A stretch of 64,000 nt of DNA from Empedobacter stercoris. Its GTDB lineage: Bacteria; Bacteroidota; Bacteroidia; Flavobacteriales; Weeksellaceae. The position numbers were made by a program, and so were the translations under genes. The stretch lies in assembly GCF_965137335.1 (NCBI RefSeq), contig NZ_CBCRZD010000009.1. The stretch is one strand, 5' to 3'. Below, in pieces: positions 27,241 through 35,628 of this stretch (its first letter is position 1; each line of letters opens with the position of its first letter). The notes below the pieces were generated by a model. That model did no database searches. It was given only the letters and a program-made list of their open reading frames with translations, and was not told where the DNA came from.

Positions 27241-28035
27241 ATGAGAAAAAATCTAATCATCGCATTATCGTTAACTGCTGCAAGTATTGCAAATGCGCAG
27301 TTTCGCCCAAACAATGACAGAAGTGAAAACCGAACTGAAACTGATCAAAAAAAATTTAGTTTCGGATATTTTTTGGGTACAAATATGATGAATTACAAGA
27401 TTGTTCCAAAAGCGCAAAAGAATCCTTTACCAGGAACTCCTGATAGTTCAGAAGATGACGGAGTAAATGAACACGGCTTAGTGTATTTGGACCAAGAAAG
27501 TAAAGCAGGTTTTTCTGTTGGATTAATCGCAAAAATGCGTATAAATGATTACATAGACGTAAAATCTGAACCTGGGTTGCATTTTGCCCAAAGAACATTG
27601 TATTTTACAAATTATATTTTATCTGATCCTATTAATGGCTTCTACGACCCAGAAGATACAAACATAAAACGTGAAGTTAAATCTACTTATGTCGAAATAC
27701 CTTTATTACTTAATTTTCATGGAGATCGTTGGTACAACACACGTCCTTATATACAAGGAGGTTTGGGATATTTAATGAATCTGCAATCCAACGAAAAGAA
27801 AGAAGATGATAATGCTACTGGAGTTTTCAGAACAACAACGAATAACTTTAATTGGCAAGCTGAAATTGGAGTTGAAATCTATTTCAAACGTTTTAAACTT
27901 ACACCAGCTCTAAAAGGTATGTTCTTCTTTAACAATGAAATTGTTCCAGACAAACCTGATACGAAACCTTATTGGACAGGAAGTTTAAACTCAATCTCAA
28001 CAAGAGCCTTCGTTTTTTCTCTAAAATTTGAATAA
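27241..28035 (+). CDS. porT: PorT/SprT-like outer-membrane beta-barrel protein
   Basis: 264 residues with signal peptide MRKNLIIALSLTAASIANAQ, then alternating aromatic/hydrophobic strands of a small barrel (FSFGYFLGTNMMNYKI, VEIPLLLNFHGDRWYNTRPY, FKLTPALKGMFFF) and a C-terminal strand ending in Phe-Glu. In Flavobacteriia the T9SS/gliding gene porT (sprT) is typically next to ubiE, as here (from memory). PorT is needed for secretion through T9SS. T9SS cargo proteins in this window need such a system. Confidence 0.8.
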   Translation: MRKNLIIALSLTAASIANAQFRPNNDRSENRTETDQKKFSFGYFLGTNMMNYKIVPKAQKNPLPGTPDSSEDDGVNEHGLVYLDQESKAGFSVGLIAKMRINDYIDVKSEPGLHFAQRTLYFTNYILSDPINGFYDPEDTNIKREVKSTYVEIPLLLNFHGDRWYNTRPYIQGGLGYLMNLQSNEKKEDDNATGVFRTTTNNFNWQAEIGVEIYFKRFKLTPALKGMFFFNNEIVPDKPDTKPYWTGSLNSISTRAFVFSLKFE

Positions 28036-28073
28036 AAAATTATAAATAATAAAAACCATAAATAAATAATCAC

Positions 28074-29213
28074 ATGAATTTTCAATTATCGGAAGAACAA
28101 TTAATGATTCAACAAGCTGCTCGCGATTTTGCAAAAGCTGAATTATTACCTGGAGTAATCGAACGCGACGAAACATCTACTTTTCCAACCGATGCTGTAA
28201 AAACAATGGGAGAACTTGGATTCTTAGGAATGATGGTTGACCCAAAATACGGAGGATCAGGTTTAGATAGCGTTTCTTACGTAATTGCAATGGAAGAAAT
28301 CGCAAAAGTTGACGCTTCTGCAGCTGTTGTAATGTCAGTTAACAACTCGTTGGTTTGTGCTGGAATGGAGAAATATTGTTCTGAAGAACAAAAACAAAAA
28401 TATTTAGTTCCATTAGCTTCTGGTCAAGTAATCGGAGCATTTTGTTTATCTGAGCCAGACGCTGGCTCTGATGCTACTTCTCAAAAAACTACTGCAGTAG
28501 ATATGGGAGATTACTACTTGTTAAATGGAACAAAAAACTGGATTACAAATGGAGGAACTGCTTCTACATATTTAGTAATTGCTCAAACTGATCCAGAAAA
28601 AGGTCATAAAGGAATCAATGCTTTCATTGTAGAAAAAGGATGGGAAGGTTTCGAAATTGGACCAAAAGAACAAAAAATGGGTATTCGAGGATCTGATACA
28701 CATTCATTATTCTTTAATGATGTAAAAGTTCCGAAAGAAAACAGAATTGGTGAAGATGGATTTGGTTTTGCATTCGCAATGAATGTATTGAATGGTGGAC
28801 GTATTGGTATCGCTTCTCAAGCATTAGGAATTGCACAAGGTGCTTACGAATTAGCATTAGATTATGCCAAAATCCGTAAAGCATTTAAAACAGAAATCAT
28901 TAATCATCAAGCTGTAGCGTTCAAATTAGCTGATATGGCAACTAATATTACGGCTGCTCGTATGTTATGTTACAAAGCTGCTGCTGAAAAAGATGCCGGT
29001 CAAGATATATCAATTTCTGGTGCAATGGCAAAATTATTTGCTTCAAAAACGGCAAACGAAGTTGCTTCGGAAGCTGTACAAATTCACGGAGGAAATGGAT
29101 ATGTTCGCGAATACCATGTAGAACGCATGATGCGTGATGCGAAAATTACGCAGATTTACGAAGGAACATCAGAAATTCAAAAAATTGTAATTTCAAGAGG
29201 TATCGCTAAATAA
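28074..29213 (+). CDS. Acyl-CoA dehydrogenase
   Basis: 379 residues, normal length. FAD and substrate motifs: FCLSEPDAGSDA, NGTKNWITNGG, GRIGIASQALGIAQGAYE; the catalytic base is E363 in QIYEGTSEIQ. It oxidises an acyl-CoA to the trans-2-enoyl-CoA, passing electrons to ETF. The closest pattern is short/branched-chain (butyryl-type) enzymes, but chain-length preference cannot be read. Monocistronic with its own terminator. Confidence 0.93.
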   Translation: MNFQLSEEQLMIQQAARDFAKAELLPGVIERDETSTFPTDAVKTMGELGFLGMMVDPKYGGSGLDSVSYVIAMEEIAKVDASAAVVMSVNNSLVCAGMEKYCSEEQKQKYLVPLASGQVIGAFCLSEPDAGSDATSQKTTAVDMGDYYLLNGTKNWITNGGTASTYLVIAQTDPEKGHKGINAFIVEKGWEGFEIGPKEQKMGIRGSDTHSLFFNDVKVPKENRIGEDGFGFAFAMNVLNGGRIGIASQALGIAQGAYELALDYAKIRKAFKTEIINHQAVAFKLADMATNITAARMLCYKAAAEKDAGQDISISGAMAKLFASKTANEVASEAVQIHGGNGYVREYHVERMMRDAKITQIYEGTSEIQKIVISRGIAK

Positions 29214-29244
29214 TTTAGACAAATAGACGTACTTTTATCCATAC

Positions 29245-29278
29245 AAGACATCTGTTACTGACAGATGTCTTTTTTTAA
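29245..29278 (+). terminator. Terminator of the acyl-CoA dehydrogenase gene
   Basis: AGACATCTGT and ACAGATGTCT form a 10-bp stem with loop TACTG, then T7. Confidence 0.9.
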
Positions 29279-29304
29279 TTTAATCGAGCAAAATCTAATC
29301 GTTG

Positions 29305-29312
29305 TATCTTTG
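29305..29312 (+). promoter_or_regulatory. -7 element of the FAH-family gene
   Basis: TATCTTTG followed by GCAG fits TAnnTTTG, 24 nt before the ATG. Confidence 0.55.
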
Positions 29313-29335
29313 CAGCGGAAAAAATAGTAACAATA

Positions 29336-30196
29336 ATGAAAATTTTTAGATTTGGACCAAAAGGTCAAGAAAAATCAGGTATTATCATCGATGATAAAAA
29401 GTTTGATGTTTCAGCATCTGGAATTATCTATGATGAAGACTTTTTTGGAAATATAGATAAACAAAAAACGTTAGAAAAATATATCGAGCTTAACATTAAT
29501 AGCTTACCACTTGTTGAAGACGATGTTCGCATTGGTACTCCTTTAACTCGTCCTGGTAAAATTGTTTGTGTTGGACTTAATTTTGAAGATCACGTGAAAG
29601 AAACTGGTTTGCAACAACAAGCAGAACCGATTATGTTTATCAAAGCAAATCAATCTTTTAACGGACCAGAAGACGGAATTATGCAACCTAATGGTTCTAC
29701 TAAAATGGACTGGGAAACGGAATTATGTCTAATTATTGGTAAAAAAGCTAACAATGTTTCGGAAGAAGAAGCTATGGATTATGTTTATGGCTATGCTTTG
29801 ATCAACGATATTTCTGAACGCGCTTTCCAAACCGAACGTGGTGGAACTTGGGACAAAGGAAAAGGATGTGATACATTTGCGCCAGTTGGACCTTTTATTG
29901 CGACTAAAGATGAGATTGAAGATGTAAATAATTTACGTGTTTGGTTAAAATTGAATGGTGAAATCATGCAAGATGGAAATACAAGCGATTTTATTTACCG
30001 CATTCCCAAATTAATTTCTTACTTATCTCAATTCATGTCATTTATGCCTGGAGATATTATTTCTACTGGATCTCCTGCAGGATCTGGAATGGGAAAAACA
30101 CCACAAATTTGGTTAAAACCAGGTGATGTCATCGAATATGGGATAGATGGTTTAGGCTCTACAACACAAAGTATTTTACCTTTTTTGAGAGATTAA
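29336..30196 (+). CDS. Fumarylacetoacetate hydrolase family protein
   Basis: 286 residues. The FAH fold shows GKIVCVGLNFEDHVKE, the metal site DWETEL (E127 and E129 bind Mg), YALINDISERAFQ with the third acidic ligand, and GDIISTGSPAGSG near the end. Family members hydrolyse or decarboxylate 3-acylpyruvates and related diketo acids. Compared with mammalian FAH it is short, like bacterial ureidoglycolate-lyase/acylpyruvase types. Substrate undefined. Confidence 0.88.
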   Translation: MKIFRFGPKGQEKSGIIIDDKKFDVSASGIIYDEDFFGNIDKQKTLEKYIELNINSLPLVEDDVRIGTPLTRPGKIVCVGLNFEDHVKETGLQQQAEPIMFIKANQSFNGPEDGIMQPNGSTKMDWETELCLIIGKKANNVSEEEAMDYVYGYALINDISERAFQTERGGTWDKGKGCDTFAPVGPFIATKDEIEDVNNLRVWLKLNGEIMQDGNTSDFIYRIPKLISYLSQFMSFMPGDIISTGSPAGSGMGKTPQIWLKPGDVIEYGIDGLGSTTQSILPFLRD

Positions 30197-30216
30197 AACG
30201 ATTTAAACTAATCATA

Positions 30217-30253
30217 TAAAACGTCTAAAACAAATTTGTTTTGGACGTTTTTA
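30217..30253. terminator. Bidirectional terminator after the FAH-family gene
   Basis: AAAACGTCTAAAACAAA and TTTGTTTTGGACGTTTT pair along 17 positions with one G-T wobble, between converging genes. Confidence 0.85.
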
Positions 30254-30254
30254 T

Positions 30255-30965
30255 TTAATTCTTAATAATCTTAGTTTGTGAAATAATGTTGTCAACATCT
30301 TTAATATTTACCACATAATTTCCTTTTAATAAATCAGAAACATTAACTTCCTTTTTACTATTTAAATTTTCTTGTTTCACTAACCTTCCTTGCATATCAT
30401 AAATTTCAATTGATAATTTTTTATAAGCTGTTGCATTCTTTACATAAAAAAAACGCTTAACAGGATTAGGCGACACAGTCACTGTATTTGCTTTCATCTC
30501 CTTTATATTCAATTTCTCAGAAAAATAAATTGCTTTATCACCTTTAGAATTTATCATTTTTAATTTATAACCATTATTGTTCTCGTAAATTTGATAAGTA
30601 TATGAAACGGTATTGGAATTAAAGTTTTCGCTAAAAAATCCAAAAAAATAATGATTTTCAAACTTATTATAGTGATTTTCCGTAATAGGATTACATTGAA
30701 TCAAAGTTACAGAACCTTCATTAAAAAGAATCGTATCTTCGTCTTTAAAACCAATCTGAGAAACATACGTATTACAAATTTTACTATTAAATTCAGATTT
30801 AGAAAAAGAAGTCTCTCCTGTTTTAAAAGAATCTGTAGGTAATAAGTATTCTTCATTGTTAAGAACTACTTTCTCTAAAACCCAATTATATTCTAAAATT
30901 TCTGCTTTCTGTGCCTTTACATGAAAAGCAACAAAGAGAAAAACAAATATGGCTATTCTTTTCAT
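30255..30965 (-). CDS. T9SS cargo protein with C-terminal sorting domain
   Basis: 236 residues: signal peptide (MKRIAIFVFLFVAFHVKAQ), an N-terminal domain of about 135 residues starting ILEYNWVLEKVVLN, then a type A T9SS sorting domain from VTVSPNPVKRFFY, with IEIYDMQGRLV and the final strand NIISQTKIIKN. It should be exported by Sec, then moved across the outer membrane by T9SS and attached to the surface. The cargo domain has a beta-rich lipocalin-like look but no motif I can name. Confidence 0.82.
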   Translation of the reverse strand: MKRIAIFVFLFVAFHVKAQKAEILEYNWVLEKVVLNNEEYLLPTDSFKTGETSFSKSEFNSKICNTYVSQIGFKDEDTILFNEGSVTLIQCNPITENHYNKFENHYFFGFFSENFNSNTVSYTYQIYENNNGYKLKMINSKGDKAIYFSEKLNIKEMKANTVTVSPNPVKRFFYVKNATAYKKLSIEIYDMQGRLVKQENLNSKKEVNVSDLLKGNYVVNIKDVDNIISQTKIIKN

Positions 30966-31177
30966 TACGTATTATTGTTAATTAAATTAAATTTATAAAT
31001 AATCTTCAATAATTCAAGCATTTACTTTATAAAAAAAATGGATTAATTGCAAAATTATTGTATCATTTAAATAAAAAATATTGAAAATCCAATTAATTAA
31101 CGTAATTTTGCAAACGTTTTGACAACCGTCTTAATGGTACAAATCAATCAAAGTGATGAATAAATCCTGATTTTTTT

Positions 31178-31205
31178 TGGGAAAACAGAATCATTTTGTA
31201 CATTT
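31178..31205 (+). promoter_or_regulatory. Promoter of the rplM-rpsI-rpsB-tsf cluster
   Basis: A TTTG-type element near 31178 and TACATTTG at 31198-31205, followed by CACC, match the Bacteroidota -33/-7 pair about 50 nt before the rplM start. Confidence 0.6.
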
Positions 31206-31255
31206 GCACCCCGATCGGATTGTCGGTAATTTATAAAATATTAAAAATCAAGATA

Positions 31256-31711
31256 GTGGACACGTTAAGTTACAAAACTTCATCAGCCAACAAAGAAACT
31301 GCTCAAAAGGAATGGGTAGTTGTGGACGCTACTGACTTATCATTAGGTCGTTTAGCGTCAGGTGTTGCGAAGCTTATCAGAGGTAAGCACAAAACAAACT
31401 TCACTCCTCATGCAGATTGTGGAGATTATGTTATTGTTTTAAACGCTGACAAAATTCAATTAACAGGTAACAAATGGGATGAGAAATTATACATCCGTCA
31501 CACAGGTTACCCAGGTGGACAAAGATCTTTAACTGCAAAAGAAGTATTTGCAAAAGATCCTGTACGCTTAATCGAAAAGTCAGTAAAAGGTATGTTACCT
31601 AAAAACAAATTAGGTAGTAAATTATTGACTAATTTACATGTATTTGTTGGTACAGAGCACAATCACGAAGCTCAACAACCAAAACAAATCGATATTAACG
31701 AATATTTATAA
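31256..31711 (+). CDS. rplM: 50S ribosomal protein uL13, GTG start
   Basis: I start at the GTG giving MDTLSYKTSSANKETAQ, the usual flavobacterial N-terminus; the frame stays open further upstream across the promoter, so the longer reading is wrong. 151 residues with WVVVDATDLSLGRLAS, GKHKTNFTPHADCGDYVIV, HTGYPGGQRS and KGMLPKNKLG. uL13 is an early-assembling large-subunit protein. It sits in the conserved pair with rpsI. Confidence 0.96.
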   Translation: MDTLSYKTSSANKETAQKEWVVVDATDLSLGRLASGVAKLIRGKHKTNFTPHADCGDYVIVLNADKIQLTGNKWDEKLYIRHTGYPGGQRSLTAKEVFAKDPVRLIEKSVKGMLPKNKLGSKLLTNLHVFVGTEHNHEAQQPKQIDINEYL

Positions 31712-31720
31712 TCTAATTCA

Positions 31721-32107
31721 ATGGCAATAGTTCATAAAATCGGACGTAGAAAAACATCTGTTGCTCGTGTATATTTACAAGAAGGAAATGGAGAGATCTT
31801 CATTAACGGACGCGAGTTAGCAAACTACTTCCCTACAGCAGTATTACAATACAAAGTAGAGCAACCATTTTTAATCACTGGTACAACTGATAAATACAAT
31901 GTAGATATCAAAGTTTTTGGTGGTGGAATCACTGGTCAAGCTGAATCAATTCGTTTAGCAATCTCTAGAGCTTTATGTGAAATTGACGCAGATTTTCGTT
32001 TACAATTAAAACCAGAAGGGTTATTAACACGTGACCCACGTATGGTTGAACGTAAAAAATTCGGTCAAAAGAAAGCGCGTAAGAAATTCCAATTCTCTAA
32101 ACGTTAA
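31721..32107 (+). CDS. rpsI: 30S ribosomal protein uS9
   Basis: 128 residues ending in the conserved KKARKKFQFSKR tail, whose last arginine reaches the P-site tRNA. IGRRKTSVARVYLQ, FGGGITGQAESIRLAISRAL and the DPRMVERKKFGQ segment are diagnostic. Nine bases follow the rplM stop, the universal rplM-rpsI arrangement. Confidence 0.97.
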   Translation: MAIVHKIGRRKTSVARVYLQEGNGEIFINGRELANYFPTAVLQYKVEQPFLITGTTDKYNVDIKVFGGGITGQAESIRLAISRALCEIDADFRLQLKPEGLLTRDPRMVERKKFGQKKARKKFQFSKR

Positions 32108-32130
32108 TTTATTCAATTCATTAAAAAATC

Positions 32131-32215
32131 CATTTTCCGTTGGTTTAGCATCTAAACAAATAAGGCGAGAAATTTTCGACCACTTATTTGTTGCTTGTTG
32201 AGATAACGGAACGTA
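32131..32215 (+). promoter_or_regulatory. Candidate structured rpsB leader (three-way junction)
   Basis: The rpsI-rpsB gap can fold into an outer stem TTCCGTT/AACGGAA (32135-32141 with 32205-32211), an inner hairpin GTTTAG-CAT-CTAAAC, and AAATAAG/CTTATTT closing a stem-loop that contains CGAGAAATTTTCG. Base-paired arms at both ends and short distance to the rpsB ATG suggest a ribosomal-protein leader, perhaps for S2 autoregulation (inference). Confidence 0.5.
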
Positions 32216-32231
32216 AACTAAAAAAAAGAAA

Positions 32232-32978
32232 ATGGCAAAAGTAAATGTAAAGGACTTATTAGGTGCTGGTGTGCACTTTGGTCACTTAACAAGAAAATGG
32301 AATCCGGCTATGGCTCCTTATATTTTTATGGAGAAAAACGGAATCCACATCATCGACCTTCACAAAACTGCAGTGAAATTAGATGAAGCATCTGAAGCGT
32401 TAGGAAAAATTGCAGCATCTGGACGTAAAGTTCTTTTTGTTGCAACTAAAAAACAAGCAAAAGATGTTGTAGCTAAGCATGCTGAAGAAATCAACATGCC
32501 TTATATTACAGAACGTTGGCCTGGTGGGATGTTAACTAACTTTGTTACTATCCGTAAAGCAGTTAAAAAAATGAATTCAATCGATCGTATGAAAAAAGAC
32601 GGTACGTTTGAAACACTATCTAAAAAAGAAAGATTACAAGTTGATCGTCAAAGAGCATCTTTAGAAAAGAACTTAGGTTCTATTGCTGATATGACACGTT
32701 TACCATCTGCAGTTTTTGTTGTAGATATCGTACGTGAGCACATCGCAATCGCTGAAGCTCAAAAATTAGGTATTCCAATCTTTGCAATGGTTGATACAAA
32801 TACTGACCCTCGTCAAGTAGATTTCCCAATCCCTGCAAATGATGATGCTTCTAAATCTATCGATATCATCTTAACTACAGTAGCTGATTCTATCAAAGCT
32901 GGTTTATCAACACGTAAAGCAGAAAAAGAAAAAGCAAAAGAAGGTAAAGAAGAAGGAGCTGAAACTAAAGAAGCTTAA
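32232..32978 (+). CDS. rpsB: 30S ribosomal protein uS2
   Basis: 248 residues with LLGAGVHFGHLTRKWNP, PYIFMEKNGIHIIDLHKT, ERWPGGMLTNFVTIRK, and VDTNTDPRQVDFPIPANDD, all diagnostic. The C-terminal 20 residues are a Lys/Glu-rich tail. uS2 is added late to the small subunit and helps bind bS1. It is followed by tsf, the near-universal order, with an intercistronic hairpin in between. Confidence 0.97.
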   Translation: MAKVNVKDLLGAGVHFGHLTRKWNPAMAPYIFMEKNGIHIIDLHKTAVKLDEASEALGKIAASGRKVLFVATKKQAKDVVAKHAEEINMPYITERWPGGMLTNFVTIRKAVKKMNSIDRMKKDGTFETLSKKERLQVDRQRASLEKNLGSIADMTRLPSAVFVVDIVREHIAIAEAQKLGIPIFAMVDTNTDPRQVDFPIPANDDASKSIDIILTTVADSIKAGLSTRKAEKEKAKEGKEEGAETKEA

Positions 32979-33017
32979 CATTAACTTGATGATCATTTCA
33001 TCGATATAATATACATT

Positions 33018-33060
33018 GTAGCTCCTATACCACTTTGTGGTGTATGAGCTACTTTTATTT
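33018..33060 (+). terminator. Intercistronic hairpin (attenuator) between rpsB and tsf
   Basis: GTAGCTC and GAGCTAC enclose TATACCAC/GTGGTGTA, giving a nearly perfect 16-bp stem with a TTT loop, followed by TTTTATTT. It can work as a partial terminator tuning tsf relative to rpsB. Confidence 0.7.
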
Positions 33061-33093
33061 AAAATATTAAGAAAACAAAATAAAAATATTACT

Positions 33094-33918
33094 ATGAGCT
33101 ACAAAGCAACAGCCGCAGAGGTAAGTAAATTAAGAAACGCAACTGGTGCGGGAATGATGGACTCTAAAAAAGCTTTAGAAGAAGCTGGTGGAGATTTTGA
33201 TAAAGCTGTAGAAGTTTTACGTAAACAAGGACAAAAAGTAGCTGCTAAAAGAGCTGACCGCGATTCTTCAGAAGGTGCAGTTATTGCTAAAATTAACGCT
33301 GACCAAACTAAAGGTATTGTTATCGCATTAAACTGTGAGACTGACTTCGTTGCTAAAAATGATGCTTTCGTTGCTATGGCTAACGAAATCGCTGATTTAG
33401 CTTTAACAGTTAACTCTAAAGAAGAATTATTAGCTTTACCATACGCTGGAATTACAGTTGCTGAAAAATTAACTGAGCAAACAGGTGTTATTGGAGAGAA
33501 AATCGAAATCGGTACTTTCCAAGCAATCGAAGGTGCTATCGTTAATTCTTACATCCACGCTGGTAACAAAATTGGTGCTGTAGTTTCTTTATCTGCTAAC
33601 GTAGATGGAGCTTCTGACGTTGCACGTGACGTTGCTATGCAAGTTGCAGCAATGAACCCAGTTGCTTTAGATGAAACACAAGTTGCTCAATCTGTAATCG
33701 ATACTGAATTAGCTATCGCTAAAGAAACTTTGATTGCTGAAGGTAAACCAGAAAACATGATTGAAAATATTGCTCAAGGTAAATTACAAAAATTCTTCAA
33801 AGAGAATACTTTAGTTCACCAACCATCAATCAAAGACGGAAAAACTTCTGTTAAAGATGTTGTTAAAGCGGTTAACCCAGAATTAAAAGTAACAGGATAC
33901 ATCCGTTACAGCTTATAA
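33094..33918 (+). CDS. tsf: Elongation factor Ts
   Basis: 274 residues from ATG giving MSYKATAAEVSKLRNATGAG; the frame is open upstream, but this start matches the family. MMDSKKALEEAGGDFDKAVE, the TDFVAKND motif that contacts EF-Tu, IGAVVSLSANVDGA and HVAMQVAA-like (DVAMQVAAMNPVAL) are visible. EF-Ts recycles EF-Tu by displacing GDP. Its terminator follows about 30 nt after the stop. Confidence 0.97.
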   Translation: MSYKATAAEVSKLRNATGAGMMDSKKALEEAGGDFDKAVEVLRKQGQKVAAKRADRDSSEGAVIAKINADQTKGIVIALNCETDFVAKNDAFVAMANEIADLALTVNSKEELLALPYAGITVAEKLTEQTGVIGEKIEIGTFQAIEGAIVNSYIHAGNKIGAVVSLSANVDGASDVARDVAMQVAAMNPVALDETQVAQSVIDTELAIAKETLIAEGKPENMIENIAQGKLQKFFKENTLVHQPSIKDGKTSVKDVVKAVNPELKVTGYIRYSL

Positions 33919-33947
33919 TAAATTTATAATTTTTTATTATATCTCTT

Positions 33948-33981
33948 AAAGTGATGCTAAATATAGCATCACTTTTTTATT
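33948..33981 (+). terminator. Terminator of the ribosomal cluster
   Basis: AAAGTGATGCTA and TAGCATCACTTT form a 12-bp stem around AATA, then a T run. Confidence 0.9.
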
Positions 33982-34047
33982 TGGTATAAGTTTTGAAATA
34001 TTTGTTTTATAATAATTTATTTTTATATTTGTTAGGATTACAAGCAT

Positions 34048-34371
34048 ATGAAACACTTTATACTATTTATATCAATTTTATTATTCACTTTAGGAACAGC
34101 AACTGCGCAGTCTAAACTTGATCAAGATAAAAGCTCGATTAGCATTTATCCTAATCCTGCTATTTCTACTGTAACAATAAAATTTGATCATCCGTCAAAG
34201 GCAAGCTCAGTGTCTATTTATTCAATCATTGGAAATGAAGTGATGAGTAAAAAATTAGATGGTAGCCAAAAAACAAACTTTAATGTACAAGGTTTGAAAA
34301 AAGGGAAATACATTGTTCGTGTTTTTAATCAAGATGGTTCAACAGAAACACAATCTTTAATTAAAAACTAA
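34048..34371 (+). CDS. Minimal T9SS protein: signal peptide plus sorting domain
   Basis: 107 residues: signal peptide (MKHFILFISILLFTLGTATAQ), a dozen linker residues, then a complete type A sorting domain: ISIYPNPAISTVTIKF, VSIYSIIGNEVMSKKL, LKKGKYIVRVFNQDG and a final TETQSLIKN. There is no cargo domain. It may be a surface peptide, a decoy or a remnant of a longer cargo gene. Confidence 0.8.
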   Translation: MKHFILFISILLFTLGTATAQSKLDQDKSSISIYPNPAISTVTIKFDHPSKASSVSIYSIIGNEVMSKKLDGSQKTNFNVQGLKKGKYIVRVFNQDGSTETQSLIKN

Positions 34372-34400
34372 TTCAATCAATTAAGAAAAAATCATCAAAT

Positions 34401-34444
34401 ATAATACTCCAAAAGCTATAGGCTTCTTGGAGTATTTTTTTTAA
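34401..34444 (+). terminator. Terminator after the minimal T9SS protein gene
   Basis: AATACTCCAA and TTGGAGTATT pair around AAGCTATAGGCTTC, which itself holds AAGC/GCTT, then T8. Confidence 0.85.
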
Positions 34445-34548
34445 CAAAAAGATTTAAAAAAAAAGTAAATTTAAATAAGGTAAACGAGAGAAATTATCAA
34501 GCTTATTTTCATACGAATAAAAGTTAATCAAACTTAAATTTAAAAACA

Positions 34549-35064
34549 ATGAAAAATATACTTTTTATACTTGCTTTAATAGTTGGAATTACTACACAAG
34601 CACAAGTTTCGACAACGAGAATCAATGATATTAAACTTGGAATGAAATTGTCTGAATTAGAAAAATTAACTGGACAAAAATTTAAGCTAAAATTAAATGA
34701 ATATGGTTATCCTGATGGTGATTTAACAATTGTCTCTAAAGGGATAACGTACAAAGTTGGTTTAACTCAAAACGGTGAAAGCAATAGAGCTGATAATTTG
34801 ACAATTTATATGATTAAATCATCTGATTCAAGCTTAAAAACCTTATCAGGAATAAAGATTGGTTCTACTTTGGATGAATTACTTTCCAAATATAAAAACC
34901 TAAACATCGAAATTTTTGATGGATACGATGAAAAAACAGAAAAAAGAACAAAGGCTTTTCGTTATTTTAATATAGAAGATTATGATAATGCCTCAATTTT
35001 ACAATTCTATTTAGTGAATGATAAAGTTGTTTCTTTTGATGTAATGTACAATGAAGGTTGCTAA
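34549..35064 (+). CDS. Hypothetical exported protein, 171 residues
   Basis: Signal peptide MKNILFILALIVGITTQAQ, then two similar segments: ndIKLGMKLSELEKLTGQ and sgIKIGSTLDELLSKYKN, an internal duplication of a G-x-(S/T/K)-L-x-(E/D)-L motif as in small periplasmic beta-grasp proteins. Its last 14 nt overlap the start of a longer reading of the IS3 transposase gene, so the element inserted right at this gene's 3' end. No enzyme motif is visible. Confidence 0.7.
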   Translation: MKNILFILALIVGITTQAQVSTTRINDIKLGMKLSELEKLTGQKFKLKLNEYGYPDGDLTIVSKGITYKVGLTQNGESNRADNLTIYMIKSSDSSLKTLSGIKIGSTLDELLSKYKNLNIEIFDGYDEKTEKRTKAFRYFNIEDYDNASILQFYLVNDKVVSFDVMYNEGC

Positions 35065-35092
35065 GATAATTTTCAAAAAAATAATCGTTATT

Positions 35093-35628
35093 ATGGAAGA
35101 AAGAAACAATTATGTCAAACGCACTCAGCGCGATTACAGTATGTCTTTTAAGTTGAACGTTGTAAAAGAAATCGAGTCTGGAGAACTCTCTACCACTGTT
35201 GCTTGTCGTAAATATGGCATCCAAGCCCGAAGCACAGTTGTAAGTTGGCTCAGAAAATTTGGTACCTTTGACTAGGAGAACCAATCCCCATCGAATATGC
35301 CAAAGCCACCACAACAAAAGATTATGGAGCTTGAAGCTCAAGTAAAACTTTTGCAAAAACAGAAGACCTTTCTTGAAAAACAGGCTTATGTAGCAGATAA
35401 AAAAGCTATTATTTTTGACATGATGATTAACCTTGCCGAAGAGGAATATCAAATTGATATACGAAAAAACTCACCCCCCGAACTATCCACTCTTTACGAA
35501 AGGAACAAAAAGAAACCATAAGTTTCTCCTATGAATTGTTCGGGGTGGACCGACAGGTTTATTATCGTCATTTAAAGCGAAGAGCAAAGCGGAAACCAAA
35601 GTGCAGAATTAGAAAAATGGATTGGTAA
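35093..35628 (+). pseudogene. IS3-type transposase remnant (OrfA with in-frame TAG, OrfB start only)
   Basis: OrfA reads MEERNNYVKRTQRDYSMSFK, a helix-turn-helix segment (TTVACRKYGI, TVVSWLRKFG), then a TAG at 35273-35275 in place of a likely Trp codon. The same frame continues through the leucine-zipper part (ELEAQVKLLQKQKTFLEKQ) to a natural stop. OrfB begins in the -1 frame near an AAAAAG slippery run, as IS3 elements do, with ISFSYELFGVDRQVYYRHLK, but is lost after about 25 residues, where toxin sequence takes over. The DDE domain is absent, so it is dead. Confidence 0.8.
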
